A DNA stretch of 64,000 nucleotides from Lentibacillus sp. JNUCC-1 (GTDB lineage: Bacteria > Bacillota > Bacilli > Bacillales > Amphibacillaceae), in assembly GCF_009741735.1 (NCBI RefSeq), contig NZ_WHOH01000003.1:1178001-1242000 (forward strand), written 5' to 3'. Below are positions 10,287 through 19,398 of the stretch, piece by piece. Position 1 is the stretch's first letter, and each line of letters opens with the position of its first letter. The notes beneath the pieces were generated by a model that saw nothing but the letters and a program-made list of their open reading frames with translations, had not been told where the DNA came from and ran no database searches. The translations under genes and the position numbers were made by a program.

Positions 10287-10297
10287 GCTGCCAGTCT
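10256..10297 (-). terminator. terminator for the Prli42-like gene
   Basis: On the minus strand, AGACTGG...CCAGTCT with an inner CAGC/GCTG pairing is followed by TTTTTATTTTT. It overlaps the 3' end of yqjA. Confidence 0.6.
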
Positions 10298-10303
10298 CCT
10301 CTA

Positions 10304-10438
10304 TTAAAGAAAAGCCAATCCGTATGTCATGGTGGACAACACCATTGCGATAATCATCACGTACACAGCAATTCTTGTTCTTTTCTCACGTTTTGACTTT
10401 TTTCTTTGTGTGTATGTTTTTGTTTGTTTTGCAGCCAT
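10304..10438 (-). CDS. Prli42-like stressosome-associated miniprotein (44 aa)
   Basis: A 44-residue reading frame. The first 22 residues are strongly basic (KQTKTYTQRKKSKREKRTR), followed by one membrane segment IAVYVMIIAMVLSTMTYGLA and a short hydrophobic end. The pattern of a short hydrophobic helix ending in GLAFL resembles Prli42, which anchors the stressosome at the membrane in Listeria and relatives; this copy has a longer basic N-terminus. A run of G (AAAGGGGG) lies upstream of the ATG. It is divergent from the mutase gene. The assignment rests on pattern and size only. Confidence 0.65.
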   Translation of the reverse strand: MAAKQTKTYTQRKKSKREKRTRIAVYVMIIAMVLSTMTYGLAFL

Positions 10439-10470
10439 GGTTATAACCCCCTTTAAACCCGGTAAACTAT

Positions 10471-10492
10471 GTCTATTCTATCGTGAATAGAC
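10471..10492. promoter_or_regulatory. palindrome between the Prli42-like and mutase genes
   Basis: GTCTATTC-TATCGT-GAATAGAC is a perfect 8-base inverted repeat with a 6-base spacer, in the divergent promoter region. It has no T run and looks like an operator. It does not match the FadR consensus (TGAATGANTANTCATTCA) well. The regulator is unknown. Confidence 0.45.
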
Positions 10493-10544
10493 CATAACGA
10501 CAAGTGAAATATTCATGAATTTAACATAAACGGAGGTCTGTTCC

Positions 10545-12200
10545 ATGAATCAAAATGAACCCCGTCATTCAAAAGGGGAACAAGAGTGGAAACGCTCTGC
10601 AAAAAAAGCCATTGAACGTTTCCCGGAGAGAAAGGAAACATTCGAAACTTCATCATCGATAAACGTTAACCGACTTTATTACCCAGAACCAACAGAAGAA
10701 TACATGAAAAAAATGGGTTTTCCCGGTCAGTATCCGTATACACGGGGCATTCAACCAACCATGTATCGAAGTCGTTTTTGGACAATGCGGCAATATGCAG
10801 GGTTTGGATCTGCGGCGGAAACGAACAAACGGTTTCGTTATCTTCTGGATCAAGGTCAGACAGGGCTGTCCGTTGCTTTTGATTTGCCCACACAAATCGG
10901 GTATGATTCCGACGACCCTATGGCTGAGGGTGAGGTGGGAAAGGTCGGGGTAGCCATCGACACGCTGGAAGATATGGAGGTATTGCTTAACGGGATTCCA
11001 CTGGATCAAGTAAGCACATCCATGACCATTAATGCACCTGCCTCTGTGTTATTGTGCATGTATATTGCGGTGGGCGAGAAGCAGGGCGTCCCCCTTGAAA
11101 AACTGACAGGAACCATCCAAAACGATATTTTGAAAGAGTATATTGCACGGGGTACATATATTTTTCCACCAAAGCCCTCCATGCGTCTCATTACGGATAT
11201 ATTTGCGTTCTGTCACGAAAATGTGCCAAAGTTTAATACCATCAGTATCTCTGGCTATCATATTAGAGAAGCCGGTTCAACAGCCATACAAGAGGCTGCA
11301 TTTACAATTGCTAATGGTATGGCCTATGTAGATCATGCACTGGAGGCCGGTTTAGATATTGATGCCTTCGCACCGAGGCTGGCCTTTTTCTTTAATGCCC
11401 ACAACAACTTTTTTGAAGAAATAGCGAAATTCCGGGCGGCAAGACGCGTATGGGCGAAAATCATGAAAGAACATTACGGTGCTAAAAATGCAAAAAGCTG
11501 GAAAATGCGCTTTCACACCCAGACAGGTGGTTCAACATTGACAGCCCAGCAGCCGGATAATAATGTCGTGCGTGTGACAATGCAGGCACTGGCAGCCGTC
11601 TTGGGTGGAACCCAAAGCTTGCATACAAACTCCAGGGACGAGGCCCTCTCACTTCCGACAGAAGAGTCGGCAAGAATCGCTTTGAGGACCCAGCAGATTA
11701 TTGCACATGAAAGCGGTGTCGGGGATACGGTAGACCCGCTTGGCGGATCTTATTATGTTGAGGCATTAACAGATGAAATTGAACAGGGAATCAATCAATA
11801 TCTGGAACGCATCAATGATCTTGGAGGCGCGGTGCAGGCTGTTGAGGAAGGATTTATGCAACGTGAAATTCACCAAACAGCGTATGAGACTCAAAAACAG
11901 ATTGAAAAAGAAGAACATATTATTGTCGGACTCAATGCATTTGAACTTGAGGAAGAAGTAAATCCGGATCTGATGAAAGTGGATGCAGAACTGGAACAAG
12001 CTCAAATACATGAAACGCAAAAAATAAGAGAAAATCGTGATCAGTCTCAGGTCGACCAGGCATTAAATGCTTTAAAAACGGCGGCGGAGTCAGATCACAC
12101 AAATTTAATGCCATATATTCTTGAAGCAGTAAAAGCCTATGCAACGGTGGGAGAGATTTGTAACGTCCTTCGTGAGAAATTTGGAGAATACATTGGCTAA
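10545..12200 (+). CDS. Methylmalonyl-CoA mutase, large (substrate-binding) subunit
   Basis: Isomerises methylmalonyl-CoA to succinyl-CoA with adenosylcobalamin. The 551 residues cover only the TIM-barrel substrate domain; the cobalamin domain is on the next gene. Diagnostic segments are [40 protein letters not shown] with the catalytic His, and [18 protein letters not shown]. This split-subunit form is common in Archaea and some Firmicutes. ATG 10545 follows ACGGAGG. It is first gene of a cluster with the cobalamin/epimerase fusion and a carboxyltransferase, together converting propionyl-CoA to succinyl-CoA. Confidence 0.95.
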   Translation: MNQNEPRHSKGEQEWKRSAKKAIERFPERKETFETSSSINVNRLYYPEPTEEYMKKMGFPGQYPYTRGIQPTMYRSRFWTMRQYAGFGSAAETNKRFRYLLDQGQTGLSVAFDLPTQIGYDSDDPMAEGEVGKVGVAIDTLEDMEVLLNGIPLDQVSTSMTINAPASVLLCMYIAVGEKQGVPLEKLTGTIQNDILKEYIARGTYIFPPKPSMRLITDIFAFCHENVPKFNTISISGYHIREAGSTAIQEAAFTIANGMAYVDHALEAGLDIDAFAPRLAFFFNAHNNFFEEIAKFRAARRVWAKIMKEHYGAKNAKSWKMRFHTQTGGSTLTAQQPDNNVVRVTMQALAAVLGGTQSLHTNSRDEALSLPTEESARIALRTQQIIAHESGVGDTVDPLGGSYYVEALTDEIEQGINQYLERINDLGGAVQAVEEGFMQREIHQTAYETQKQIEKEEHIIVGLNAFELEEEVNPDLMKVDAELEQAQIHETQKIRENRDQSQVDQALNALKTAAESDHTNLMPYILEAVKAYATVGEICNVLREKFGEYIG

Positions 12201-12218
12201 GCAAGGGGAGGATGCATC

Positions 12219-13040
12219 ATGGCAAATGTTAGAGTACTCATCGCAAAACCAGGTCTAGACGGGCATGACCGCGGGGCGCTTGTAATTTCACAGGCGCTAC
12301 GAGACAGAGGAATGGAAGTCATCTATACCGGCTTGCGGCAATCACCTGTCCAAATTGCCCTTGCCGCCATTCAGGAAGATGTTGATGTAGTTGGTCTATC
12401 TTCCTTATCAGGGGCCCACAACACATTATTTCCCAAAATTATTGATGAATTGGAAAAGCGGGGCGCAAAGGATATCCCGGTGATAGGCGGTGGTGTAATA
12501 CCGGCAGAAGATATTCCTTATTTACTTGAAAGTGGTATTAAAAAAGTCTTTACCAGTGGCGCGTCCACTGATGCTCTTGCCAATTATATAGAGGAACTTG
12601 TCGGTGAGAAACCTGCCCACACACCTCCTAAAAAAATCGCCCACATCGGCATAGCTGTTGAAAACATTGACACGGCACTGCCGTTCTATACCGACACGCT
12701 TGGACTGGAATTGGAAAGAATCGAAAGCGTTCAATCGGAACAAGTCAAAGTAGCTTTTATTAACATTGGGGAGTCACGCCTTGAATTGCTTGAGCCTTTA
12801 GATCAATCCTCCCCTATTCAGACCTTTCTTGACAAGAAGGGGGAAGGGATTCATCACATTGCTCTTGAAGTGGATGATATTGAAGGGCGGCTTTCACAGC
12901 TTAAAGATCGAGGAATTCCGTTGATTAATGAAACGGCCAAGGCTGGCGCCCATAACAGTCAAATCGCTTTTATCCATCCTAAAGCCTCGGGAAGGGTTTT
13001 ATTTGAACTGTGTGAACCGAGTGAGGAGGAAGAGAGCTAA
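12219..13040 (+). CDS. Fusion: methylmalonyl-CoA mutase B12-binding subunit + methylmalonyl-CoA epimerase
   Basis: Residues 1-128 form a cobalamin-binding domain: D14-G-H16-D-R-G19 is the DxHxxG motif whose His ligates cobalt, and VIGGGVIP is the matching C-terminal loop. A short linker (GEKPAHTPPKK) leads into a vicinal-oxygen-chelate domain (about 140-270) beginning IAHIGIAVENID. Likely metal ligands are H142, a His in GEGIHHIALEV, and E263 in LFELCEP. The second half corresponds to methylmalonyl-CoA epimerase/YqjC. One polypeptide would thus epimerise the substrate and carry the cofactor for the mutase. No start codon or Shine-Dalgarno separates the halves. Since this window has many single-base losses, an artificial join cannot be wholly excluded. 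Confidence 0.9.
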   Translation: MANVRVLIAKPGLDGHDRGALVISQALRDRGMEVIYTGLRQSPVQIALAAIQEDVDVVGLSSLSGAHNTLFPKIIDELEKRGAKDIPVIGGGVIPAEDIPYLLESGIKKVFTSGASTDALANYIEELVGEKPAHTPPKKIAHIGIAVENIDTALPFYTDTLGLELERIESVQSEQVKVAFINIGESRLELLEPLDQSSPIQTFLDKKGEGIHHIALEVDDIEGRLSQLKDRGIPLINETAKAGAHNSQIAFIHPKASGRVLFELCEPSEEEES

Positions 13041-14587
13041 TGGATATTTTTGATAAAATCAATGAGTTGTATGACAAAAGACGGCAAGTGGAACTTGGTG
13101 GGGGAGATGAACGGATTGACAAGCAACATGCCAAGGGGAAATGGACAGCACGGGAACGAATTGATTACTTGCTGGATGAGGGGACCTTTGTTGAATTAAA
13201 CCCGTTTATTGAACATCGTGGCAGTGATTTTGGCATGGATAATAATCATGCCAAGGGAGAAGGCGTTGTCACCGGCTATGGCAAAATTTCAGGACGAGCT
13301 GTTTATTTATTTGCCCAGGACTTCACGGTGTATGGCGGGGCGCTTGGGGAAATGCATGGCAAAAAAATTGCTGCGGTTATGGATCTTGCTGCCAAAAACG
13401 GTGTGCCGTTTATTGGCTTGAATGATTCTGGAGGTGCCCGTATTCAGGAAGGTGTTTCATCTCTTGATGGATATGGGCATGTATTTTACCGTAACTCAAT
13501 CTATTCAGGGGTTATACCGCAAATATCGGTTATTATGGGACCAAGTGCCGGCGGTGCGGTATACTCGCCTGCCATTACCGATTTTGTTATTATGGTAGAA
13601 GAAACATCACAAATGTTTATAACAGGACCTAAAGTAATTCAAACGGTCACAGGTGAAGATATTTCGTCAGAAGATCTTGGTGGTGCGCATATACATAACA
13701 CCAAGAGCGGCAACGCGCACTTTAAAGCGAAGGATGAAGAAGAGGCCCTCGATGCTGTTAAGCGGTTATTATCCTATTTGCCTGACAATCACCGGGAAAA
13801 GCCAGAGCTGCAGGCTGTGGCTGATCATGACAATTACCGGCCTGACCTTACGGATATCGTCCCCTTTGAGGCAACACGCCCTTATGACGTTAAGCAAGTA
13901 ATTGCTCAGGTTGTTGATGACGATAGCTTTTTAGAAGTTCACGCAAACTTTGCGAAAAATATTGTGGTTGGTTTTGCGCGGATTAACGGAGAGTCTGTGG
14001 GCCTCGTATGCAATCAGCCGAAATATCTTGCAGGCGGCCTGGACATTGATTCAAGTGACAAAGCTGCACGCTTTATCCGTTTTTGTGATTGTTTCAATAT
14101 CCCTCTGATCACATTTGAAGATGTCACTGGATTTTTCCCTGGTGTCAAACAGGAACATAATGGCATTATTCGTCACGGTGCTAAAATACTTTACGCATAT
14201 TCTGAAGCAACCGTTCCAAAAATCACAGTGATCACAAGAAAAGCTTACGGCGGTGCCTATGTTGCTTTAAACAGTAAGTCGATTGGGGCAGACCTTGTTT
14301 TTTCATGGCCCAACGCAGAGATTGCTGTTATGGGTCCAGAGGGAGCTGCCAATATTATTTTTGCAAAAGATATTGCAGCGAGTGATGACCCGGAACAAGC
14401 CCGTCAGGATAAAATTGATGAATATCGCGACAGATTTGCCAATCCATACGTTGCTGCTGGTCTTGGCATGGTTGACGATGTTATTGACCCGCGTGAGACC
14501 CGTATAAAACTAATACAAGGATTGGACATGCTGAAAAACAAAGAAGAACAACACCCAAGTAAAAAACATGGCAACATACCGTTGTAA
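13040..14587 (+). CDS. Propionyl-CoA/methylmalonyl-CoA carboxyltransferase subunit (YqjD-like)
   Basis: Carboxyl-transfer (beta) subunit acting on propionyl-CoA. It has the acyl-CoA pocket segments FGMDNNHAKGEGVVTG, FAQDFTVYGGALGEMH, GLNDSGGARIQEGV and GPSAGGAVYSPA, and in the C-terminal half DVTGFFPGVKQEHNGIIRHG and TVITRKAYGGAY. Its 515 residues are normal. The start overlaps the stop of the fusion gene by one base (TAATG), suggesting translational coupling. No biotin carboxylase or biotin carrier gene is in the window, so these must be supplied from elsewhere. Confidence 0.93.
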   Translation: MDIFDKINELYDKRRQVELGGGDERIDKQHAKGKWTARERIDYLLDEGTFVELNPFIEHRGSDFGMDNNHAKGEGVVTGYGKISGRAVYLFAQDFTVYGGALGEMHGKKIAAVMDLAAKNGVPFIGLNDSGGARIQEGVSSLDGYGHVFYRNSIYSGVIPQISVIMGPSAGGAVYSPAITDFVIMVEETSQMFITGPKVIQTVTGEDISSEDLGGAHIHNTKSGNAHFKAKDEEEALDAVKRLLSYLPDNHREKPELQAVADHDNYRPDLTDIVPFEATRPYDVKQVIAQVVDDDSFLEVHANFAKNIVVGFARINGESVGLVCNQPKYLAGGLDIDSSDKAARFIRFCDCFNIPLITFEDVTGFFPGVKQEHNGIIRHGAKILYAYSEATVPKITVITRKAYGGAYVALNSKSIGADLVFSWPNAEIAVMGPEGAANIIFAKDIAASDDPEQARQDKIDEYRDRFANPYVAAGLGMVDDVIDPRETRIKLIQGLDMLKNKEEQHPSKKHGNIPL

Positions 14588-14611
14588 TTGATTCAAGGAG
14601 GAAACCATACA

Positions 14612-15736
14612 ATGTTTAACATCAATGAAGAACGACTTCTGAATACTTTCCTGGAACTGGTGCAAATCGATTCGGAGACAGGAGAAGAAGCTGAAATCGC
14701 ACAAGTTCTTAAACAAAAATTCACGGATCTTGGTCTTGATGTCAAAGAAGATCAGGCTAAGGAAGCGACCGGACACGGTGCAAACAACCTCATCTGCAAC
14801 CTGAAAGGAACACGATCAGGTGTGGACTCCATTTATTTCACATCTCATATGGATACAGTCGTACCTGGTAAAGGGATTAAGCCGATTGTCAAAGATGGGT
14901 ATGTCACATCAGACGGATCAACTATTCTTGGCGCAGATGACAAGGCGGGTCTTGCTGCGATTCTTGAGACCATTCAAGTATTGCAGGAACAAAATATCTC
15001 CCACGGCGATATTCAATTTGTGATTACAGTCGGTGAAGAATCCGGACTTGTCGGTGCTAAAGCACTGAATGAAAGCCTTTTGAACGCGCGTTTCGGGTAT
15101 GCGATAGATAGTGATGGTGAAGTAGGAGATATTGTCGTTGCTGCTCCGACTCAGGCTAAGTTGTTTGCTGCCATCAAAGGCAAAACTGCACATGCTGGTC
15201 TTGCGCCGGAAAAAGGTGTTTCAGCCATTACCGTTGCGGCCAAAGCTATTGCAAAAATGCCGCTGGGACGTATTGATGAAGAGACAACAGCGAATATTGG
15301 CCATTTCAGCGGGGGACAAAAAACCAACATTGTTTGTGACTATGTAGAGATCCAAGCAGAAGCTCGGTCACTGGTCCCTGAAAAAATGGAAGCACAAGTC
15401 AAAAAAATGAAAGAAGCGTTTGAGTCCACTGCACAGCAATTTGGTGGCGAAGCAGACGTTGAGGTCCAAATCATGTATCCTGGATTTAGCCAAAGCAGCG
15501 GTGACCGTGTCGTAGAAGTAGCCAAACAAGCTGCAAAACGATTGGGGCACGACAGCAAATTACTTAAAAGCGGAGGCGGAAGCGATGCGAACGTGATTGC
15601 TGGTTACGGAATCCCAACCGTCAATTTAGCAGTCGGCTACGAAGATATTCACACAACCAACGAACGCATTGCCGTTGAAGATTTGAACAAGATTACTAAG
15701 TTGATCACGTCTATTATTATTGAAGCAGCTGAATAG
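14612..15736 (+). CDS. M20 family peptidase (YqjE, peptidase T-like)
   Basis: A zinc-dependent aminopeptidase of the M20/PepT-like group. Metal-binding motifs are FTSHMDTVVPG, GADDKAGLAAI and VGEESGLVGAKAL; the dimerisation region AAIKGKTAHAGLAPEKGVSA follows. The C-terminal GGGSDANVIAGYGIPTVNLAVG and EDIHTTNE are typical. ATG 14612 is chosen for its AAGGAGG at 14595-14602, giving 374 residues. It lies 24 bases after the carboxyltransferase gene, as yqjE follows yqjD in B. subtilis. The physiological substrate is unknown. Confidence 0.88.
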   Translation: MFNINEERLLNTFLELVQIDSETGEEAEIAQVLKQKFTDLGLDVKEDQAKEATGHGANNLICNLKGTRSGVDSIYFTSHMDTVVPGKGIKPIVKDGYVTSDGSTILGADDKAGLAAILETIQVLQEQNISHGDIQFVITVGEESGLVGAKALNESLLNARFGYAIDSDGEVGDIVVAAPTQAKLFAAIKGKTAHAGLAPEKGVSAITVAAKAIAKMPLGRIDEETTANIGHFSGGQKTNIVCDYVEIQAEARSLVPEKMEAQVKKMKEAFESTAQQFGGEADVEVQIMYPGFSQSSGDRVVEVAKQAAKRLGHDSKLLKSGGGSDANVIAGYGIPTVNLAVGYEDIHTTNERIAVEDLNKITKLITSIIIEAAE

Positions 15737-15787
15737 ACAACGCCCAGCCTTCCCTAAGTGTTTTCGGTTGCTAAAGGATCGATTTAA

Positions 15788-17026
15788 ATGAGCACATTGC
15801 AAAATAAAGCCCGTATTATTTTTCACATTGATATGAATTGTTTTTACGCTTCTGTGGAAATGGCTTATAATCCTGATTTGAAGGGAAAAGCGTTGGCTAT
15901 TGCCGGCAATCCAGAGGAACGAAAAGGGATTGTCGTAACGAGCAGTTATGAGGCACGGGCAAAAGGGGTCAAAACAACAATGCCATTGTGGGAGGCTAAA
16001 AAGCTGTGTCCGGAGTTACTCGTGATGCGTCCGAACTTTGACCGCTACCGAGCCGCATCGAAACAATTGTTTCAAATGCTTGCAGACATCACCCCTTTGG
16101 TAGAACCTGTTTCGATCGATGAAGGCTATCTGGATGTAACCGATGTCCAGATGCATCCTGTTCAGATTGCTGAAGCGTTACAGAAAAATGTATTGGATAC
16201 ACTGGACTTACCTTGCAGCATAGGCATCGGCCCGAATAAATTTCTCGCTAAAATGGCTTCTGACATGAAGAAGCCTTTAGGCATCACCATACTGAGAAAG
16301 CGGGATCTCCCTGTGAAGTTATGGCCTGAGCCTATCGAAACCATGTATGGGGTAGGCGATAAAACAGCTGAGAAGTTAAAGGGTATTAAGATCACAACGA
16401 TAGGCGAACTCGCAAAAGCTGACAGATACAGTTTGAAACAAGTGCTTGGTGTGAATGGTGAGCGCTTGAAAAATCGAGCCAATGGGATTGACCCACGGCC
16501 AGTAGATCCTGAATCCGTCAATGAGTTTAAAAGTATTGGCAGTTCGCAAACACTGCCCCATGATACGACAGATGAACAAGAAATTGTTTCACTGATTCAT
16601 GCCTTAGCAGATAATGTTGAGCGGCGACTTAAACGAAAAGAGGCCGCGGGACGGACTGTTCAAATTATGATCCGTTATGATGATCGGCAAACCGTCACCC
16701 GCAGCCGCAAGCTGCAAACCTATATTGATAATGCAGATGATATTAAGCAAATTGCATGTGATTTATTTTTTCAGCATTGGAATGAAAATCCTGTCCGGCT
16801 GATTGGCGTTACTTTGCAGGAGGCTGCAGAAAAAGCTCACATTGCCTATCAGCTTGATCTCTTCACGTATCAAAAAGAAGAGCAGAAGGCGAAATTGCAA
16901 TCAGTGGTTGAGAACCTTTCAAAAAAATATGGATCAGATACGTTTAAAAAAATGGATCCTTCAGAAGGACATGATATCCGAACCAGCTTTCAAAAAGATT
17001 TTCTCGACGATTATAGAAAAAAGTAG
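15788..17026 (+). CDS. dinB: DNA polymerase IV (DinB/YqjH)
   Basis: Y-family translesion polymerase. The first catalytic motif is FHIDMNCFYASVEMAY, the second SIDEGYLDVTD with two catalytic acids, and the helix-hairpin-helix is MYGVGDKTAEKLKGIKITTIGELA. The C-terminal little-finger domain spans about residues 240-350. A QLDLF motif near residue 355 is a typical sliding-clamp-binding signal. It has 412 residues. No LexA box was recognised upstream. Confidence 0.95.
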   Translation: MSTLQNKARIIFHIDMNCFYASVEMAYNPDLKGKALAIAGNPEERKGIVVTSSYEARAKGVKTTMPLWEAKKLCPELLVMRPNFDRYRAASKQLFQMLADITPLVEPVSIDEGYLDVTDVQMHPVQIAEALQKNVLDTLDLPCSIGIGPNKFLAKMASDMKKPLGITILRKRDLPVKLWPEPIETMYGVGDKTAEKLKGIKITTIGELAKADRYSLKQVLGVNGERLKNRANGIDPRPVDPESVNEFKSIGSSQTLPHDTTDEQEIVSLIHALADNVERRLKRKEAAGRTVQIMIRYDDRQTVTRSRKLQTYIDNADDIKQIACDLFFQHWNENPVRLIGVTLQEAAEKAHIAYQLDLFTYQKEEQKAKLQSVVENLSKKYGSDTFKKMDPSEGHDIRTSFQKDFLDDYRKK

Positions 17027-17062
17027 CGCAAAAGCATTCAAAATGCCTTTGCGCTACTTTTT
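17021..17062. terminator. bidirectional terminator between dinB and aldehyde dehydrogenase
   Basis: AGTAGCGCAAA...GCATT and AATGC...TTTGCGCTACT form a long stem, with A runs left and T runs right. It serves both convergent genes. Confidence 0.85.
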
Positions 17063-17069
17063 TGTTTTT

Positions 17070-18437
17070 TTATTTCATCAGACGTTTAACAATGGCATGT
17101 GAAAGTTTTCCACCTGGATAGCGAAAAGGTAAATCAAATTTGGTGGATTGCTTCATGACGCTTTTTCGGTGTGTAAAGGTTTCAAAGCTATATTTTCCAT
17201 GGTAAGCTCCCATGCCGCTTGTGCCAATTCCGCCAAAAGGTAAATGCGGATTGCCGAGATGATAAAGGGAGTCGTTGATTGAACCCCCACCAAACTGAAT
17301 TCGGTCAATAACCTGGTTTTGCCGCTCTGTCTCTTCCCCGAAATAGTATAGAGCAAGGGGGTGGTCGTCTTCGGCTATTTTATCTATGACTTGGTCCAAC
17401 TGTGCAAACGTCAGAATTGGCAAGATCGGCCCGAAAATTTCTTCCTGCATAACATTATCATGCCATGTGATATCTTTTAATATTGTTGGTTCAATTTTTC
17501 TTGTGTCCGGATCTGACCCGCCGCCATGTACAATTGTGCCTTCGCTCAGAAAAGCTTTTAACCGTGAAAAATGGGCTTTATGGATGATTTTAACATAGTC
17601 TTTGTTTTGAAGCGGGCGTTTACCGTAAAATGACATGATATATTTTTTGAGTTTTTTGAGCAGACGTTTTTCGATATCTTTATGAACATAAATGTAATCT
17701 GGCGCAACACAGGTTTGACCTGCGTTGGTGAATTTGCCCCATACGATGCGCTTGGCTGCAAGGTCAATGTTTGCATCTTGATCTACAATAGCAGGACTTT
17801 TGCCACCGAGTTCCAATGTGACAGGGATCAGCTGCCGGCTTGCTTGCTCCATCACTTTTTTGCCGACTTGAGAACTACCCGTGAAAAACACGTAATCAAA
17901 TGGTTCTTGAAGCAATTGTTCACTGACCTCTTTTTCGCCTTCTACAACGGTTATATAAGCAGACTCAAATGTCGTTTCTATCATTCTCTTCAGTAAAGCA
18001 GATGTTGCTTGAGCATGTTCGGATGGTTTTAACACAACGCAATTTCCTGCTGCAATCGCACCTATGACAGGTGCAAGGGCGAGCTGTAAAGGGTAATTCC
18101 AAGGTGCGATTACGAGACATACGCCGAATGGTTCTTTATAAATCTTGTTCTCTGTGCCTTTATGCGTAATTGGGGCTTCCACCTTCTCAGGTTTCATCCA
18201 ATCTTTTAAATGTTTCAATGCAAAATCAATTTCAGTGTACAAAATGCCCAGTTCGGTTGTCAGGGTTTCATGTTTGGATTTGTTTAAATCGTCTTTCAGT
18301 GCTTGATAAATTTGTTTTTCATATTGTTTCAGCATTTTTTTCAATGATTTCAATTGAGCTGTTCTGAAACTGTATGATCGTGTTTCACCTTTGAAAAAAT
18401 ACGTTTTTTGTTTTGCTGCAATTTCATGTATACTCAC
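17070..18437 (-). CDS. Aldehyde dehydrogenase (class 3-like, YwdH/AldY type)
   Basis: NAD(P)-dependent oxidation of aldehydes to acids. The motifs seen are VIAPWNYPLQLALAPVIGAI, FFTGSSQVGKKVM, the catalytic Glu in VTLELGGKSPAIVD, the catalytic Cys in FTNAGQTCVAPDY, and the EEIFGPILPI segment. Its 455 residues and hydrophobic, basic C-terminal tail fit the shorter class 3 group that acts on fatty and aromatic aldehydes. The start is GTG 18437, overlapping the rnz stop by four bases (GTGA), so it is probably co-transcribed with rnz and the glpQ-like gene. Confidence 0.9.
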   Translation of the reverse strand: MSIHEIAAKQKTYFFKGETRSYSFRTAQLKSLKKMLKQYEKQIYQALKDDLNKSKHETLTTELGILYTEIDFALKHLKDWMKPEKVEAPITHKGTENKIYKEPFGVCLVIAPWNYPLQLALAPVIGAIAAGNCVVLKPSEHAQATSALLKRMIETTFESAYITVVEGEKEVSEQLLQEPFDYVFFTGSSQVGKKVMEQASRQLIPVTLELGGKSPAIVDQDANIDLAAKRIVWGKFTNAGQTCVAPDYIYVHKDIEKRLLKKLKKYIMSFYGKRPLQNKDYVKIIHKAHFSRLKAFLSEGTIVHGGGSDPDTRKIEPTILKDITWHDNVMQEEIFGPILPILTFAQLDQVIDKIAEDDHPLALYYFGEETERQNQVIDRIQFGGGSINDSLYHLGNPHLPFGGIGTSGMGAYHGKYSFETFTHRKSVMKQSTKFDLPFRYPGGKLSHAIVKRLMK

Positions 18438-19371
18438 TTTTTTCTCCTCCCTTGGTCAGATACAGGTACTGTCATAAAGTCATGAGCAATGATCGTATTT
18501 GGAAAAACATCCTTGGCTTCAGCTAATAATTGCGGGTGATCGTTCATATGATATCTGGATGAAATATGTGTTAACACAAGCTGAGCCGCACTTGCTTCCG
18601 ATGCCAGATGTGCTGCATCCCCGATGGCAGTGTGAAAGTACCGATGCGCCAGATGGGCATCCTGCTGTGAAAAAGTAGCTTCATGAACAAGCACATCAAC
18701 ATTTTTAATCAAATCCATGTAATCACGGCTTAAGCGTGTGTCTCCAATAAGAGCTAAATGCCTTCCTTGTTTAGGTGGGCCTATATAATCTTCTCTGTGG
18801 ATGATGCGGCCATCGGGCAAGGTGGTGGAAGGGTTGTCTTTGATCTGTTGATAGACAGGACCCGGCTGTATGTCTGCATCTTTAAGTTGATCAACGAGCA
18901 GTTCACCCATTTTATCTTTTTCTTCAATTCGAAACCCGTAGCTCGGCACCCCGTGTTCAAGTCTTTGACAATAAACCGTAAATTGCTGATCGGAAAAGAT
19001 TTCGCCTTCGTATAGCTCGACAAAGGTCAGCGGGTATCCCAATTTTGTATGGGATAACTTCAGTGTTGTCTGGACAAACTCCTGAACCCCCGTGGCCCAT
19101 AGATCGTCAATTCGTCTTTTCCTCCTTGGTGTGAGCGGCTGCTCAAGACGCCTGGAAGACCGAATATATGGTCACCATGCATATGCGTGATGAAAATTTT
19201 GTTGATTTTTCCAGGTTTAATGGGTGTGTTGAGAATCTGATGTTGGGTTGCTTCTCCGCAGTCAAACAGCCAAATATGATTGTTTTCCTGATGGAGCGTC
19301 AGCGCGATGCTTGAGACGTTGCGCTGTTTTGAGGGCATGCCCGCCCCGGTTCCAAGAAAAACGAGCTCCAT
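18434..19371 (-). CDS. rnz: Ribonuclease Z (apparent frameshift)
   Basis: Endonuclease that removes 3' trailers from CCA-less tRNA precursors. The N-terminal [13 protein letters not shown] and the metal-binding [15 protein letters not shown] (HxHxDH) are clear. The frame breaks at the C run 19087-19091 (a G run in the coding sense). Adding one base turns the tail into [17 protein letters not shown] and joins [13 protein letters not shown] in the downstream part. The C-terminal half holds [15 protein letters not shown] and LTHISSRY. The repaired length of about 312 residues is normal. The gene is essential in B. subtilis, which supports a sequence error. Confidence 0.92.
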
Positions 19372-19398
19372 ATCGTCACTTCCTCTTTATATACATAT

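Noticed and set aside
12219..13040. Treating the B12/epimerase fusion purely as an artefact of a lost base
   Set aside because: The linker reads as a plausible Pro/Lys-rich hinge with no hidden stop-start signal, so a true fusion is preferred, although reads should be checked.
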